A stretch of DNA of 64,000 nucleotides from Pararge aegeria (GCF_905163445.1 NC_053202.1:3968001-4032000), one strand, 5' to 3'; shown: positions 30,136 through 42,178, counted from the stretch's first letter. Notes: a model not told the origin generated them from the letters alone. A program made the numbers and translations.

Positions 30136-30499
30136 ACAACACAATTCTTCACAGAAATTTCATTCATTTATTCATTCGTTTATTCATTCTCACTATCAGA
30201 TGGGATTGCAGTTCAGGGCTAACTCATACGGAATGAAAAAAACCTTCCTACCACTGAGGCAAACATATCCTTTTGAAAGCGTATTTAAGCTTGAAACCTC
30301 TTTAATAACGCGTCATAATATGTCATTGCTGTCAACCCTTATTTCATTCTATTCTCTCAATGATTAGGGTCCTGGGATCAACCCTGGATAAATAGTTTAT
30401 ATTACACTTAATAGATCACTTTGATACTATGTACACGGAGCGTATTTGTCTACTTCTATATATATTTTAAAAGTTAAAAATAAACCCTGACGTCAATGT

Positions 30500-30775
30500 C
30501 ATTATCAACACATCGACCTATTACCGGCCCTCTACAGAGCACGGGTCTCCTCCCACGATGAGAAGGGGTTCCACCACGCTGGCCCAGTGCGGACTGATGG
30601 ACTTCACACACCTTTGAGAACATTATGTAGAACTCAAGAATCTGAATCAAATCATATTTGAGTTACTTAATAACGCACATAACTTAGAAAAGTTAGAGGT
30701 GCTGTGCGTGGATTCAAACTTCCCGAAAGTAAAGTCAAGCTCCTACCCAATGCGCTATAACTCTACTAGTCAAGT
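30500..30775 (-). repeat. SINE family S2
   Basis: ACCTATTACCGGCCCTCTAC, GATGAGAAGGGGTTCCACCA, GCTGGCCCAGTGCGGACTGA and AACGCACATAACTTAGAAAA are present. A short internal deletion removes the AAGGCCGTAG segment. Confidence 0.8.
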
Positions 30776-31045
30776 TCTTTCATTTGATACCCATATTGAG
30801 AGAGTTGTGAAAAAATATGTAATCCGCCATTTTGTTGCGGCGGCCATCTTGGTCCGATTTTTATCAAAGATAGCTAAGAACACTCCAGACTAATTCGCCA
30901 TTCAAACAAAAACAGTTGGAAAATCCAAAAGTTCACGCCTCATAAAGTCAAAAACTAAAGTTACGAGGGTTCCAAACGCGCCCTGGTCTAAGAAGAAGCC
31001 CACAATAAACTTAGCCGGTTGTTTTTTTTTTTTCGTTATCACCAT
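30765..31045 (-). repeat. Dispersed repeat pair with LINE-L tail, second copy
   Basis: TAGTCAAGTTCTTTCATTTG, then GGCGGCCATCTTGGTCC, then TTCCAAACGCGCCCTGGTCT repeat the order of 19070-19625. Confidence 0.65.
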
Positions 31046-31139
31046 CTCACATTGTCATTTAAAAACTATTAAAGAAGCAACCTGGTTAGAGCAATAATTT
31101 ACACCCAAGCCTTTTTATCGTTGACGTAGTCCTTAATAC

Positions 31140-32280
31140 TATGATAGGACTTTTCTATAAGCTTGCGTTTAATACAAACTTTGAACTTTTTCAGAGACAT
31201 TTCCAACTGGTAATTTATTGTAAAATTGAACACAATTTCCTTTAAATGACTTACTCATTCTATGTAGTCTAGTACATTGCACATAATCTCATTCATTACA
31301 ATAAAATTGAGATTATTTGTAAATAATTATTAAACTACATCTAATTATACCGTGAAAAGTATAGAAAAGAAAAGAAGGCTTCCATTCCTCAAAATACTGA
31401 AGTCTATAAAAGAAAACCAACTCGATAAGTGAAGTATTTCGCTCGTTATCGTGACCACAAGATACGGGATCCGCACATACAGACACACGGACGTAAAAGA
31501 CAGAACTTTTTTAAACAATTTTTTAATTAGTTTAAATAATAAAAAGAGATTTAAAAATATCATGAGTGTTAAAAACAGAGTTTTTTTCTCAACATTTGTG
31601 TATTTATATATTTTCACTTATAAAAGCAATAAAGAATAAAATAAGTGACATTTTAAGTTGGAGAACCACTCGGTGTGCGTAAAGTGACAGCAATACCCAC
31701 CTCAACGCTTCGCTTATGAGGCGTGCAAAACAAAATCATGGTATGGATCCTATTGAGCATTGCTGTCCAAGAGCGCGTTGAATGCCGTTACGCGTTAAAG
31801 GTGCCATGTTTCGTGCAACTCTGCTATAAGAAGGGACCACGAACAATTTATTTTTTCATTGACCAAGGTTACTTGCTTTAGGAGGCCGTATATACAACAC
31901 AGTTGGTTATGAAGATGTGCAGTATTGACAACTCCTCATAAAACTTAGCACATAAATTTTAGTTGATCGTAATTCCATCTGACCTCCAGGGAGTTGAATC
32001 CTCAGTAACCTAAATGAAATTAATAAATAGTCTTGCATTTTCGCATATGCCAGGCGCTTTTTTTTTCTTTCTAGTATTACTTGTAAAACGCAAACTATCT
32101 GAGAAACTTGCCTTAAAAATTCAAGCTTCAACAGATACCTAATCCGCGCCTCGAATCGGATTTCTCGTAGAATACTTTAGAATCCTTTATGTCACTGCAA
32201 ATTTTATGCAATCCATAATCTCTGTTCTCTTAGGGGTTCTATTTTATTTCTAACAATTTGGTCGGAATAGGGAAACATTT
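31140..32280. other. Intergenic DNA, no gene recognised
   Basis: Two overlapping AT-rich ORFs on opposite strands (31345-31639) are likely chance. A GC-richer patch at 31660-31830 matches nothing else here. Confidence 0.45.
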
Positions 32281-32295
32281 AGTTTTCATGAATTA

Positions 32296-32570
32296 CTAGA
32301 TATGCCTTGCGGCTTCGCCCGCGTAATTTTCGGGACGCAGCGTACTACTACATAGTCTACAACTATAGTCATACATGAAATTTTGTACAAACATTTATTT
32401 ATCTTTTTTAAAAATTATATATATTTTTTTTTAATAAAAAGTATCCTATGTTACTTCTGATACCTCCAAGAATACGTGTACAAAGTTTCATGTTGATCAG
32501 TTAAGTAGTTTTCGTGTGAAAGCGTAACAAACAAACTTACATTCACATTTATAATGTTCGGAAGGATTGA
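32296..32570 (-). mobile_element. Non-autonomous Helitron, 3' end at the left
   Basis: ACTAGATATGCCTTGCGGCT, then TCGCCCGCGTAATTTT, is the reverse of a Helitron 3' end (hairpin, then CTAGT). Downstream come AAGTAGTTTTCGTGTGAAAG and AACAAACAAACTTACATTC, also present at 56490-56530. Confidence 0.7.
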
Positions 32571-32794
32571 TCTAGGGTGAACTTTTCTGGTCTTTACAGT
32601 AAAACTAGTAAAACTAGGTGCCTATTACCTACCTACCAACGGGACACGTTCAAACGAGATCATTTTGAAATATCTTGACCTGCATTTTCTTAATATATTA
32701 CAAAAACAATTATAATAAATCAGAAACGTTTATTTTTTGAAAGCTCTAACCTTTGCATTTAATAGTTCAATTCTTGAGGCAAGTTACGGACTGT

Positions 32795-33240
32795 CTATTA
32801 TCGTGTTATGATTGTTTAAGTGTTCTAGCATCAAGAAAGGAGAGTTTGCCAAAAGGAGTCATTGTTACTTACGATACCCTCATAGACTTCTATCCAAATA
32901 TCACAGCCTTAAAAAAGCTACAAAGACTGTAGCAGGCATGGGCCAAGAAGTTTTTAATAGGATACCAGGTAGCATAAGAGATGCACAAAATAATAATTTA
33001 TTTAGGAAAAAACTGAAGACTTGGCTTGTCGAGAAGGCTTTCTACTGTTATAATGAATTCTTGGATAGTAAAATATTGTGAAGATTGACTTTACTTATTT
33101 GTTATTATAGAATAATATTATAATGAATTTATAAAATTATATACATTTGCATGAGATAATTTATTATTTAATAATTACTTTGTGACGTATAATATTAATA
33201 TTTATGAATAAATGACTATTGACTATTGACTATTGAAATA
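32795..33240 (+). pseudogene. LINE 3' end with (TGACTAT)n tail
   Basis: The 89-codon frame at 32812-33081 includes RYPHRLLSKYHSL, GQEVFNRIPGSIRDA and LFRKKLKTWLVEKAFYC, which is the C-terminal tail pattern of CR1-like LINE ORF2. The element closes with three 7-base TGACTAT repeats at about 33214-33237, the usual 3' signature of such elements. It is strongly 5'-truncated. Confidence 0.75.
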
Positions 33241-33489
33241 GTCAGAAACGCCTAGAGTAACTGAATAGCACGGTCGGGTAGGCGTAGTATAGCGGATGCA
33301 AGTTTGTAAGTGAAAGTTATCAGAAAAAATACCGCTATCGTTTTAACGAAGGTAAGAGAGATTTTAGGCTCTGACAACCTAGTAGTTAAAGCTTAGGCCT
33401 TTCTTTCGGGCTGACCGCGTTCCTCGGCACGTACCGCTTACTTTCGGAGCTATGTGCATTTTTAATGTAGCGAATTTAAAACACCATTT

Positions 33490-33645
33490 GCTTTAACTGC
33501 GGAGAAAAACATCGCTAGAAACCTTCATGCCTGAGAGTTGTCCATAACGTACTCAAAGGATTATGAAGTCGATGAATCCGCATTTGGCCAGCAGCCTAGA
33601 CCCTCCTCATTCTGAGAGGATGTGCTGTTGATGTGTGCTGATGGT
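33490..33645 (+). repeat. SINE family S2, old copy
   Basis: AACATCGCTAGAAACCTTCA, TGCCTGAGAGTTGTCCATAA and GAATCCGCATTTGGCCAGCA mark a diverged S2. Confidence 0.65.
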
Positions 33646-33699
33646 GCTATGCAGAAGCAGTTTATCGGCGATAAATGGATAATAATGAGGTGAGATAAA

Positions 33700-34240
33700 A
33701 TAAAATGATACTGTCAGTTATACCTACCGCATATATGTCCCTGTACAGTACAAGGCTGCAATTTCACCTGAGTGAGAGAGACGCAATTATTTGAATTATT
33801 AAAACATATATACGGCCACTCGTACCGCAAGCCCGCAGGTTGCGGTTTAAAAGTAGCTAACCGAAATGCAGGTAGGCAAATGCAATTATATGCCGAACAA
33901 AATAACCGTAAGCTACCATGTAGAAACCCGCAGTTCTGTCGCAGCTTCTGGAAACTGCGGGCAACCGTATCAAAATAAGTTTCATCTACATCGGTATCGG
34001 AATGGCCAATTATGAATTGACAAACTACACCATTATGGAATGTCACGCACTATTCAGCTGCTCACGATACCACAATATGCACTTCATACATGCTTAAAAG
34101 CACTGCTTACCCTAAAATTGATATTTTTTCCACTCGTATAGGTGGAGGATTTTTGCCATTTTATGCAATTTTCCTGCCTTATGCATACACTGGTAAGAAA
34201 CCCAGTGCACGCCACTGGTACCAGCGCTGTTGAAGCCTAG
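33700..34240. other. Unassigned segment with chance ORFs
   Basis: Opposed ORFs (33714-34046 minus, 33772-33978 plus) overlap and have no recognisable domain. CAGTGCACGCCACTGGTA at about 34202 resembles the hAT-like MITE end at 16444. Confidence 0.4.
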
Positions 34241-34249
34241 AATTGAAAA

Positions 34250-34300
34250 CTTCCATACAATAAATAAACAAAAGTGACGTTTGACAGCAGTGATTGCAAG
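34250..34300. repeat. Half copy of the 6216-6272 hairpin repeat
   Basis: TTCCATACAATAAATAAACA, then AAAGTGACGTTTGACAGCAG, matches the loop and right arm near 6232-6272. Confidence 0.65.
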
Positions 34301-34652
34301 ATTTACTGTACTGTCCTGTCCTGTACTGGGCTGATAATCGGTTGATATGATGAAATCATCATCATCATCATCGTGATTACGCCAATTTTAGTTACTCAAG
34401 GCGAGACGCAGAAGTAGTCCTAGCTAGAGCAGTGACAGAGCTTTGTGGCAGAGCTCGTCTTGGGAAGGAACTACTACCGCTTACTTCTGCCGCTAAGAAG
34501 CATTGCTGCATTCTGGTTTAAAGAGCGCGGTTGCCGGTGCCAGGCACATGAGGCTTATAGCGGTCTCCACATTACAGAACTAGATGGCGCCACCAAAACC
34601 CTGCATCGCGCTAGCGAAGTGTTCATAACAATTGACTATATATTCCAAAGAC

Positions 34653-34943
34653 GATTTCTGACGTCATCCGGACGTGGATCCTTACCACGGTCACGGGGGC
34701 GTTCGGACTAAACAGTGATTAGTCCAAAAGTCCACCAACAGTCAGATTAACGTCGAACCGAGCCGAGGTCCGAGTCCTCGCAGGAGGCACCCTCGGGTCG
34801 ACGTCTCCCACTCTCCCCCCCGATGTCGTCGAGCCATGGGGCTCTTTTCATGGCGAGCTTTCGCGCTCGCCCTACTCCCTCGGTGACGCCGCAGCAACCC
34901 CTCAGGTGGTTATCGGTAAATGTCCATCCGAAAAAGCAAAAAA
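34653..34943 (+). mobile_element. 5'-truncated Jockey copy, 3' end only
   Basis: From GATTTCTGACGTCATCCGGA through the stop codon and 3' leader to GAAAAAGCAAAAAA this is a close match, in opposite orientation, to 20338-20025 of the full element. It keeps the last 18 or so codons of ORF2. No clear target duplication was seen. Confidence 0.85.
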
Positions 34944-35085
34944 GCGAATGTTCGGACCTCCGTCTCGAGCACGATCACCATAGATAACCATAGCTCCCAT
35001 ACAGGCTTAACACGTATGCCTCAGGTTGATAAACACAGGAATACACTTTGTCGTACGTCTTCACCAAATTTCTCTATTATATATT

Positions 35086-35540
35086 GACGGCTGAATGGTG
35101 CAATGGACAGCAACCCTGCTTTCTGAGTCCAAGGCTATGATTGTGGGATCGATTGCCGCAGGTGTATAATTTTTGTGTGATGATCATGAATGTTTTTCAG
35201 TGTCTGGGTGTATATCTTTATATTTAAAGTATTTATTTATTTAGAAAACTTTATTGCACAAACTTAGAAACCAATACTAGAAACACACAAGAAAACAAAA
35301 AAAAATAAGTAAAATTAAAAACAATTTAAAAAAAAAAAAATAATAATAAAGTTAAATACAGTTGTGTGCAAAGGCGGCCTTATTGCAAAAGCAATCTCTT
35401 ACAGACAACCCTTGGTGAAAGAATTTATGTATAGTATTCATAAAAATATCCATCAGTTATCTTAGTGCCCATAACACAAGCTACGCTTACTTTGGGGCTA
35501 GATGGCGATGTTTGTTTTGTCGTTGTATATTTATTTATAT
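35086..35540 (+). repeat. SINE family S1 split by a LINE tail
   Basis: The S1 head and middle run 35086-35231 (box A as TGAATGGTGCAATGGAC, damaged; TTTTTCAGTGTCTGGGTGT intact). The tail resumes at 35429-35540 with CATCAGTTATCTTAGTGCC and GCTACGCTTACTTTGGGGC. Confidence 0.8.
35232..35428 (-). mobile_element. LINE 3' tail inserted in S1
   Basis: AAAACTTTATTGCACAAACT at the left is the reverse of an AATAAAGTTTT end. AAAGGCGGCCTTATTGCAAA, then AGCAATCTCTTACAGACAAC, is the LINE-K type subterminal hairpin. Confidence 0.7.
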
Positions 35541-35876
35541 GTAATGGTTTCCACTTATGGCCAAGTGCACGGCTTAATCCGTGATTTATTACTATTAAAA
35601 AAACACAGGAAACTCTGTTCAAATGAAATTGACAGTGAGTACCAAAAAGTTAATTGTTTTGTTTACTCGAGTTTTGTAATCCCATGATCATAATTCATAC
35701 TCTATAATAGAGTATCCTATATTAAAGTCTGTGGAACTCGGAAAAAGTTCTAATAAGATGCTTAAACTCCATTGTAAGGGATAAAAAGAATCGTTCAAAA
35801 ACAAAAAACAAAGATTAATGTTCAGGCGACAGTTCATTTGAGGCTTACTTAAGAAGTGTGGAATAATAAAACATTT

Positions 35877-36117
35877 TTGACGGTAGAATTATATTATGGA
35901 TTTTAACGCATTATCTGCTTTAATGTTACTCTCTCATGGGATTATGGATTTACTTGTCCCGTGTCCAGCACATTACGCGTTATTACGAGAAAAACGTGAC
36001 ACTTTCAAGCTGCAAACGAAAAGTAACTAAACTATATATAGTTTATTGTTATACCCATGAGAGAGTAACATTAAAGCAGATAATGCGTTAAAATCCATAA
36101 TATAATTCTACCGTCAA
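35877..36117. mobile_element. MITE with perfect 64-bp terminal inverted repeats
   Basis: Arms 35877-35940 and 36054-36117 are exact reverse complements over all 64 bases, with a 113-base centre. The outer end is TTGACGGTAGAATTATATTA. There is no ORF, and I see no target duplication longer than two bases. Confidence 0.8.
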
Positions 36118-36118
36118 T

Positions 36119-36153
36119 TCTGAATTTTTACGAGTTATAACTCGTTGAAATTC
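36119..36153. repeat. Short imperfect hairpin next to the MITE
   Basis: CTGAATTT and CGAGTT pair with AACTCG and AAATTCAG around a short middle. It abuts the perfect inverted repeat. Confidence 0.45.
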
Positions 36154-36159
36154 AGTATC

Positions 36160-37640
36160 ATAATTTAATCTATGTTTTAATAAGTAAAGCAAAAACTTTG
36201 TACTATTTTTACGACAATTGCGCGAACGTATTGTATGAAATTTTATTTTAGTGTTTATAATATAGTGTAGTGAAGAATGTTTTTTTTTTTTTAATTATGC
36301 ATTATATTAAATGACAAAACAAAAACATTACACACATTTATTTGACCCACAGGCATATTTACTCTGTTTCAGTAACTCATATTTTTTTGTAGTGACATAA
36401 GACAAATTAACGATGTAGCCGTGGCGAAATCAGTAAGTATAGGAGTATAATCTTTGACAACAGCACCTTAATAAAGTTAAAACTTATAATTTAAATTAAG
36501 TATGGTTGAATTTTGACCACTAGGCGACCACTTGTATACAACCTGTAAATAAAAAACGAAATAATACTTCGCAGGCTTTAGAGGTACATTACGTACTGTC
36601 TCTGAGACTTCTCTGTGAAAACGAAAACCTATTAGTTTTTGAATAAAACAATGGCATAGTTTTTACTGAAAATCATATACAGCCCTAAAATCACGTGCAA
36701 AATTAAAATCATTTGACTCCTGTCACTTTATAAGGTACGCGTTGCGTAGCTTAGGTACTATGCTAGTGTCGGTCTTTTATCTTCAGTAGGGTTGTCAAAA
36801 GTGAACACTTAGAATGAATACGCTACTTTTGATATAATATTTTTACAGGGTGATTCCTTTATATATTCCTTATAATATGAAGGATGCATAAGTTTATACT
36901 TCTTCAATATTATTTCATAATTCCGTTACACGTTGTGTTTGAATGAATGATTGAATGCTGCAAAGAATGTTGGAACGAATGAATGTATAGATAATTTATT
37001 GAACGAATATATGAGAGAATGACGTTTTTTTAAACCCCCAGAAAAAATATATAGAATAAGACATATGTATAAATATGTTTTTATAAACTCTAGTCCGTTT
37101 TGTTTCATATGATTTGGTTAACAGTCTGTACACCTGGGAATCAATTAGACTGCCCCAAATAAATCGCAAAACCAATTTTAGGCGGTCCACAGGAGAATTT
37201 ATAATTGGGTTTGGAATACACACAACCCTTGGGACACGGTCTCGAAGACAAATTCACGCGAATAATTATCGGAGTTTGGATTAATAATTACAGTTCGGAT
37301 TTGTTTTAATCGACTACCAAAAACAGGTATCACTTACATTCAAAATAATATGTTTTATATTATTTTATTGACTGTATTGTAAGAGGTTAATACAATTTAA
37401 ATTAATAGAATAGGATAGAAAAGAATAAATCTTATTGCTTTAACTGTGTAGATTTTTTTTGTTGTTGAAAAGTGGGAGTAGTTCCAACAGTTTGCCACTT
37501 TGTGGCGTTGTTAGTTAAAAGCTGTTGTCTGCGATCTTCTTCTTCGATTTTTTTATTTTTTATCTTGATAACTAAAACTTACAATGTTTACTTAGATTCA
37601 ATTTCATTTTGCATACAATCGAAATACAAAACTGAGGCCT
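36160..37640. other. AT-rich intergenic DNA, nothing recognised
   Basis: The ORFs at 36926-37223 are short and AT-driven. No repeat family of this window is clear. Confidence 0.5.
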
Positions 37641-37860
37641 GACAGCAGGGATCGCGCGATTTATGCCTGTCGCAAGCCTGTCGTTAGATACGTTATCACC
37701 CTGCTGGTACGATGTTGCGTAGATGCCAATTATGGGTAATTATTACCCATTATTACCCATAACCCCTAGCAGGTTAGCCCTTTACCGTCTTTGACTGCAT
37801 CAGTTACAAGCAGGTGAGATTGCAGTCAAGGGCTAACTAGTAATGGAATAATAAAAAAAT
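37640..37860 (+). repeat. SINE family S3 3' part with a preceding repeat piece
   Basis: CTGGTACGATGTTGCGTAG, AACCCCTAGCAGGTTAGCCC and GGTGAGATTGCAGTCAAGGG follow S3. Inside, ATTATTACCC is locally tandem (37735-37765). TGACAGCAGGGATCGCGCGA at 37640 resembles the outer part of the 6165-6285 repeat. Confidence 0.65.
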
Positions 37861-38244
37861 GTTGAAGCAATGCTCGCAAAACTCAATATAATAACTAAGT
37901 ATATCCGTTAACCACCCAGACACTAAAGGCCTAGGACGGGTATAATTTAATCCCTTGACCAATTAATTATAATGTTAACACCGACTTATAAAATAAGACC
38001 CCAATTTTGTATAATTTTCGACTAGGGTACGGACTAGTAATTAAATCGTAAATTTAGACAAGAGATACCTTCATAACCGCGTTATATTTTAATAACATCT
38101 ATAAAGTTTTAATATTCATAAATTGCTGCGTTTCTCGTTTACTTTATGTAATAAATTTGTAGCAGTTAATAAAACGTGTCGATAGAGGTTGCAGAACATA
38201 CTTATTTGTTTATAAAAAAAGACATATCACTTGCTTTAACGACA

Positions 38245-38315
38245 AAAAAGTACGTGCTGGGATTCCAACTCGGTACCCCGAAAGTAAAACCGAAGCACTC
38301 GGCTATCACCGATTC
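38245..38315 (-). repeat. S2 head fragment
   Basis: ACGTGCTGGGATTCCAACTC, then CCGAAAGTAAAACCGAAGCA, is the S2 tRNA-like head only. Confidence 0.6.
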
Positions 38316-38599
38316 TTTCATGATAGCTCGTTTATTAATAGATAATATTATTTTCAAACAAAGCGCCCTTATTTTAAACCGAACAAACACAATACTTTAA
38401 GAGCTAAGAGACGCTAAGTGGGCAATGGAGAGACAGCTTTTCAAAGAGGCATTGCATATGACATAACTCAGCGACTTGTCAAGCCGAAGTTATTACGCGG
38501 AACAGTTGAAATATCAAGTCAAAGTGCAACTTTCGAATAGGACCTTTTAATCCGCCTGGTAACGTATAAGATAACGTGAAAAGCTTTTTTGTTAACTTT

Positions 38600-38820
38600 A
38601 ATAGACTAGCGCTTGACCACAATCTCACCTGAAGTAAAGTGTAGATGTGGCCTAAGATTAGACGCGCTTGCCTAGAAGATGCCTATTCACTCTTGTTTTA
38701 AAGATAACCAGGTTGTAAGAATTAGGAAACACAGAACTCGGAAGGGTGTTCCAAACCCCAGCCATGCGTATAAGAAAAGAAGATGCAAATCGCTTCGTGC
38801 GAGTTTTTGAGATATAAAGC
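38600..38820. repeat. Dispersed repeat D, diverged copy
   Basis: GCGCTTGACCACAATCTCAC, TGCCTAGAAGATGCCTATTC and GGAAGGGTGTTCC follow the order at 4080-4250. Confidence 0.6.
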
Positions 38821-39687
38821 AAATAAAAAATTAAATTTCACCCGCGCGCCTCACATGCCCCGCTGTAGTCCGTTTAGTTCCGATTGCTACTAGGCAGTCA
38901 CCGCCCACCGCACGCTCGGATTTTTTGGCACAGTATGCATAAAATGATTAGATAAAACCTGAGTGCGTGCTGCTGGGGATAGCAACCCTAATATTTACCG
39001 CCATTATCCATACTTTGCTTCCATCAAAACTGAACTTTATTTATACCTTTACGACAGAACTCTGGGGATTTAGAGTTGACAAACTATGTAAAAGCATTTT
39101 GCACTGTCTCCTGCATTTTAATTAACACGTAGATAATTGTCTATGTCACGAAATACTTTTTTTTTGTGTGCTTGTAACCTTTACGCGCGAATGAAGCGCG
39201 ATTGAAAATGTTGGAAATAAATAATCCTAATTGATTATGATATTTGCCACTAGCTGACGTATCAGTCAAGAGACGTGGAGTATATGACATATACTTACGA
39301 CGAATCCAAATTATTATTTGAAAATAGCGGGAAACTACACAGACGTCTGACTGCGTAACTTCCGTCAAAAAAAAATCTTACTCCCTAGTCGCGCCTAAAG
39401 AAGTTTTACTTCAAAAATTGTAGTCCTTTGGAGCACAGTCTGGCAAGTAGATACAAAGGAAGACATATGACTTCCAAATGCAGCTCCGCTATCGATAAAA
39501 CTTTTTGAATTATATCAGCGGACCCAGCATTAGCTAAATCAGAATTTTTGGTAGGTCTTGCATCAGAGTGTTAGTCGCGTTGACGTTTTTGTGGGATTAG
39601 TGTTTGCCTCAATAACATGTTTCTTGTTTAAGTTGAGTTGAGTTAATTGTCGTTATACGTTATACTAATAAATAAATAAATAAAGAT

Positions 39688-39930
39688 ACTACGACAATAC
39701 TCACACCTCCATCTAGCCCCAAAGTAAGCGTAGCCTGTGTTGGGTGCTAAGATGACTGATGAATATTTATTTTATGAATAATATACATAAATACTGATAA
39801 AATACATATAAACACCCAGACACTGAAAAAATCCTGTTCATCACACACACATTTTCCAGTTGTGGGAATCGAACCCACGGCGCTTGATTCAGAAAGCAGG
39901 GTCGATACCCACTGCGCCAATCGGCCGTCA
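39688..39930 (-). repeat. SINE family S1
   Basis: This is a near full-length minus copy. It starts ACTACGACAATACTCACACC at the tail side and ends CTGCGCCAATCGGCCGTC at the head side. Confidence 0.88.
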
Positions 39931-40274
39931 ACTATAACTGCTGTTATACTATTTGCACACAAACCAGAAGAAAGCCCTATTTTTTGGTTTCTTTTGCAAA
40001 TAATTCCAGGATAAAATCCTATTATTATAAAAATAAAATATTACCTAACTTACTTGTTGATAAAATAGTAATTACTGTAAAAAAAGAAATCCTTCAGCTT
40101 TAAAATTTTAATTAAGACTATTGTTTAAAATTTTAATTCAAGCAATTTATATATTACTTGCTATAAACGGTGACTCCAACAGAAGTCGATGGAGACAGTT
40201 TACCAACGCGAAGTTGAGATCTCACCAGGACCACGATCTTCAGTGATGAAGGAACGACCATAGAGAGAGAGATA

Positions 40275-40450
40275 AACGGTGAAGGAAAACATCGTGAGGA
40301 AACCGGCATGCCTGAGAGTCCTGCAAAACTTTTTCAATGGCGTTTGGAGTTACCAATCCGCACTTTGCCAGCGACTACACTACAGCCTAAACCCTTCTAA
40401 CTCTGAGTGGAGACCCGTGCCGTGTAGTGGGCCGTGGAGATGATGATGAT
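40275..40450 (+). repeat. SINE family S2, 3' part
   Basis: GTGAAGGAAAACATCGTGAG, GGAAACCGGCATGCCTGAGA and ACCAATCCGCACTTTGCCAG are present, then GATGATGATGATG. Confidence 0.78.
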
Positions 40451-40539
40451 GATTGTTTAAAGGGCTTAAACCGAACTTTCAAGTAAGTTTTAGCGTTGTT
40501 AAAAATACAGGTATAAATTTTTAGTGAACATTATTTATT

Positions 40540-40745
40540 TATTTTTTATTTAAACTCTTTATTTGTACACCACTACACAGTTAGGAAAATAAAGGACGAA
40601 TAGAGAGAAACACAAAAAACTGGAGTAGAATACAAAAGGCGGTCTTATCGCTTAAAAGCGATCTCTGCCAGGCAACCATAAAAATTACAAGGACAACAAG
40701 GTACAAGGTACAACTTACAAGGTTGCTGAGAGACTTTGGTTAAAG
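40540..40745 (-). mobile_element. LINE-K 3' tail, antisense
   Basis: TTAAACTCTTTATTTGTACA, then CAAAAGGCGGTCTTATCGCT and CGATCTCTGCCAGGCAACC, match the reverse of 55465-55597. Confidence 0.8.
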
Positions 40746-41154
40746 GAATTTGTCAGTTCGTATTCATCAGCTTGTGCTATGCAAGTATGTGTTGCAATAA
40801 CTCTGAAATACGAAATAATTGTAAATCCCAAATATTTCATTATTCGAATTAGGCATATTACTCTCTCAAACCATTTATTTTAGTATAAAATATATATAAT
40901 AGTATAAAAATACTAACGATCATATCCTGCTAAGTGGGATCAACACGAGCGTGGCAGTAGTAAAAAACAAAAGCGTCTTTCTTTTTTGCATATATTGATA
41001 TTTAGATGAAAAGTGAAGGAATTGGATTTAAATAGTTCTAACTTCATAGCTACTTAATTGATACTCTTTTCTAGTAATAACAACAAAATTGAATGTTTTT
41101 GCTATGCTTGTTGTGGGCTTCTTAGATCAGGGCACCTTCATATTTTTAGCTTAG

Positions 41155-41200
<46 letters not shown>

Positions 41201-41225
41201 ATATATACTATTTATATATATATAA
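41155..41225. repeat. TA dinucleotide microsatellite
   Basis: Two long TA runs are broken by short interruptions, in a strongly AT-rich stretch to about 41300. Confidence 0.9.
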
Positions 41226-41344
41226 ATAATATTATAAATATAATATTATATTATATAAAGAATTTATTGAAAATATTAATTTGAGTTTGTAATTATTATT
41301 TCCCAATTATAATTTCCCTAATTATAATTTAAAATATATTTTTC

Positions 41345-41940
41345 TTTGGTTTATTAATATCTCTCCGCTTTACCTTAAAGAGCGTTTTTCCTTCTCTCAG
41401 CATCTTGTCAGTCTCCGGTCGGCGAATGACAACAAGCTTGAGATTCCCTTATCTAGCTCTCAGCGCTATAACGAGTCATTCACTGTTAAAGCTGTAACAC
41501 TGTGGAACTCGCTCCCCTGGGAAATACGTCATTCCGAAACCATTCACCTGTTTAAACATCGCTTAAAGAATTATTACTTATCTATGTAATTGAGTAGTAT
41601 GTAAGTTTATAATAGCATAAATATATATCACATATATCTATCATAGTATATATAAATTTATGTTGGTATTTGTGTAGTTAATATGTAAATGTAGTATGTA
41701 TGTTCATGTAAGTTTATATTACATTTCTTTTTTTTTTTTTTTTGTTTTTTTTGTAACTTTATGCACCATCCATTTTCCACTCTTTTATCGGCTTCGTACG
41801 CTCAGGTTGCCTTGAAAAGATCACTTTTAGTGATAAGGCCGCCTTTGCACCCTAGCACTAAGTCCTATTACTGTTTTCCTTGTATTTTCCTTTTTTTTGT
41901 TGTGTTGCAATAAAGTTTTTCTATTCTATTCTATTCTATA
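41345..41940 (+). pseudogene. LINE C-terminus and 3' end with (TATTC)n tail
   Basis: The frame reads PLYLKERFSFLSQHL, then NESFTVKAVTLWNSLPWEIR and LFKHRLKNYYLSM before a stop at about 41587. This is the C-terminal pattern shared by the LINE at 54455. The 3' leader holds GGTTGCCTTGAAAAGATCAC, then GTGATAAGGCCGCC, and ends AATAAAGTTTTTC plus TATTC repeats. A relative is at 51680-52378. Confidence 0.82.
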
Positions 41941-42097
41941 GATTTTAATTATTATAGGCCTACTTGAAATAAATGAATATTTTAATTTGGAAAAAAAAAG
42001 TTTAGTTTAGAGAAAAAGAAAAACAAACAGACAAGTGCCAACTTGTCGACGAACATAAATCGAAATACCACAAAGGTTTTAAACTTTTACGGATAGC

Positions 42098-42139
42098 TAC
42101 CTAACTTTGGGTCCCTATTGAGGGACCCAAAGTTAGGTA
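42098..42139. repeat. Perfect hairpin 1 of a twin, 19-bp arms
   Basis: TACCTAACTTTGGGTCCCT (42098-42116) pairs exactly with 42121-42139 around the loop ATTG. Confidence 0.85.
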
Positions 42140-42178
42140 AATCTTAGCGTATTTAAATTGTTAAATACGCTAAGATTT
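42139..42178. repeat. Perfect hairpin 2 of a twin, 18-bp arms
   Basis: AAATCTTAGCGTATTTAA (42139-42156) pairs exactly with 42161-42178 around the loop ATTG. It shares base 42139 with hairpin 1. Confidence 0.85.

Noticed and set aside
31345..31639. AT-rich hydrophobic ORF as a membrane protein
   Set aside because: Runs of F, L and K reflect base composition; the opposite strand is equally open.
33714..34046. 110-codon minus ORF as a gene
   Set aside because: It lacks a family signature, overlaps a plus ORF and has no expression signals I can see.
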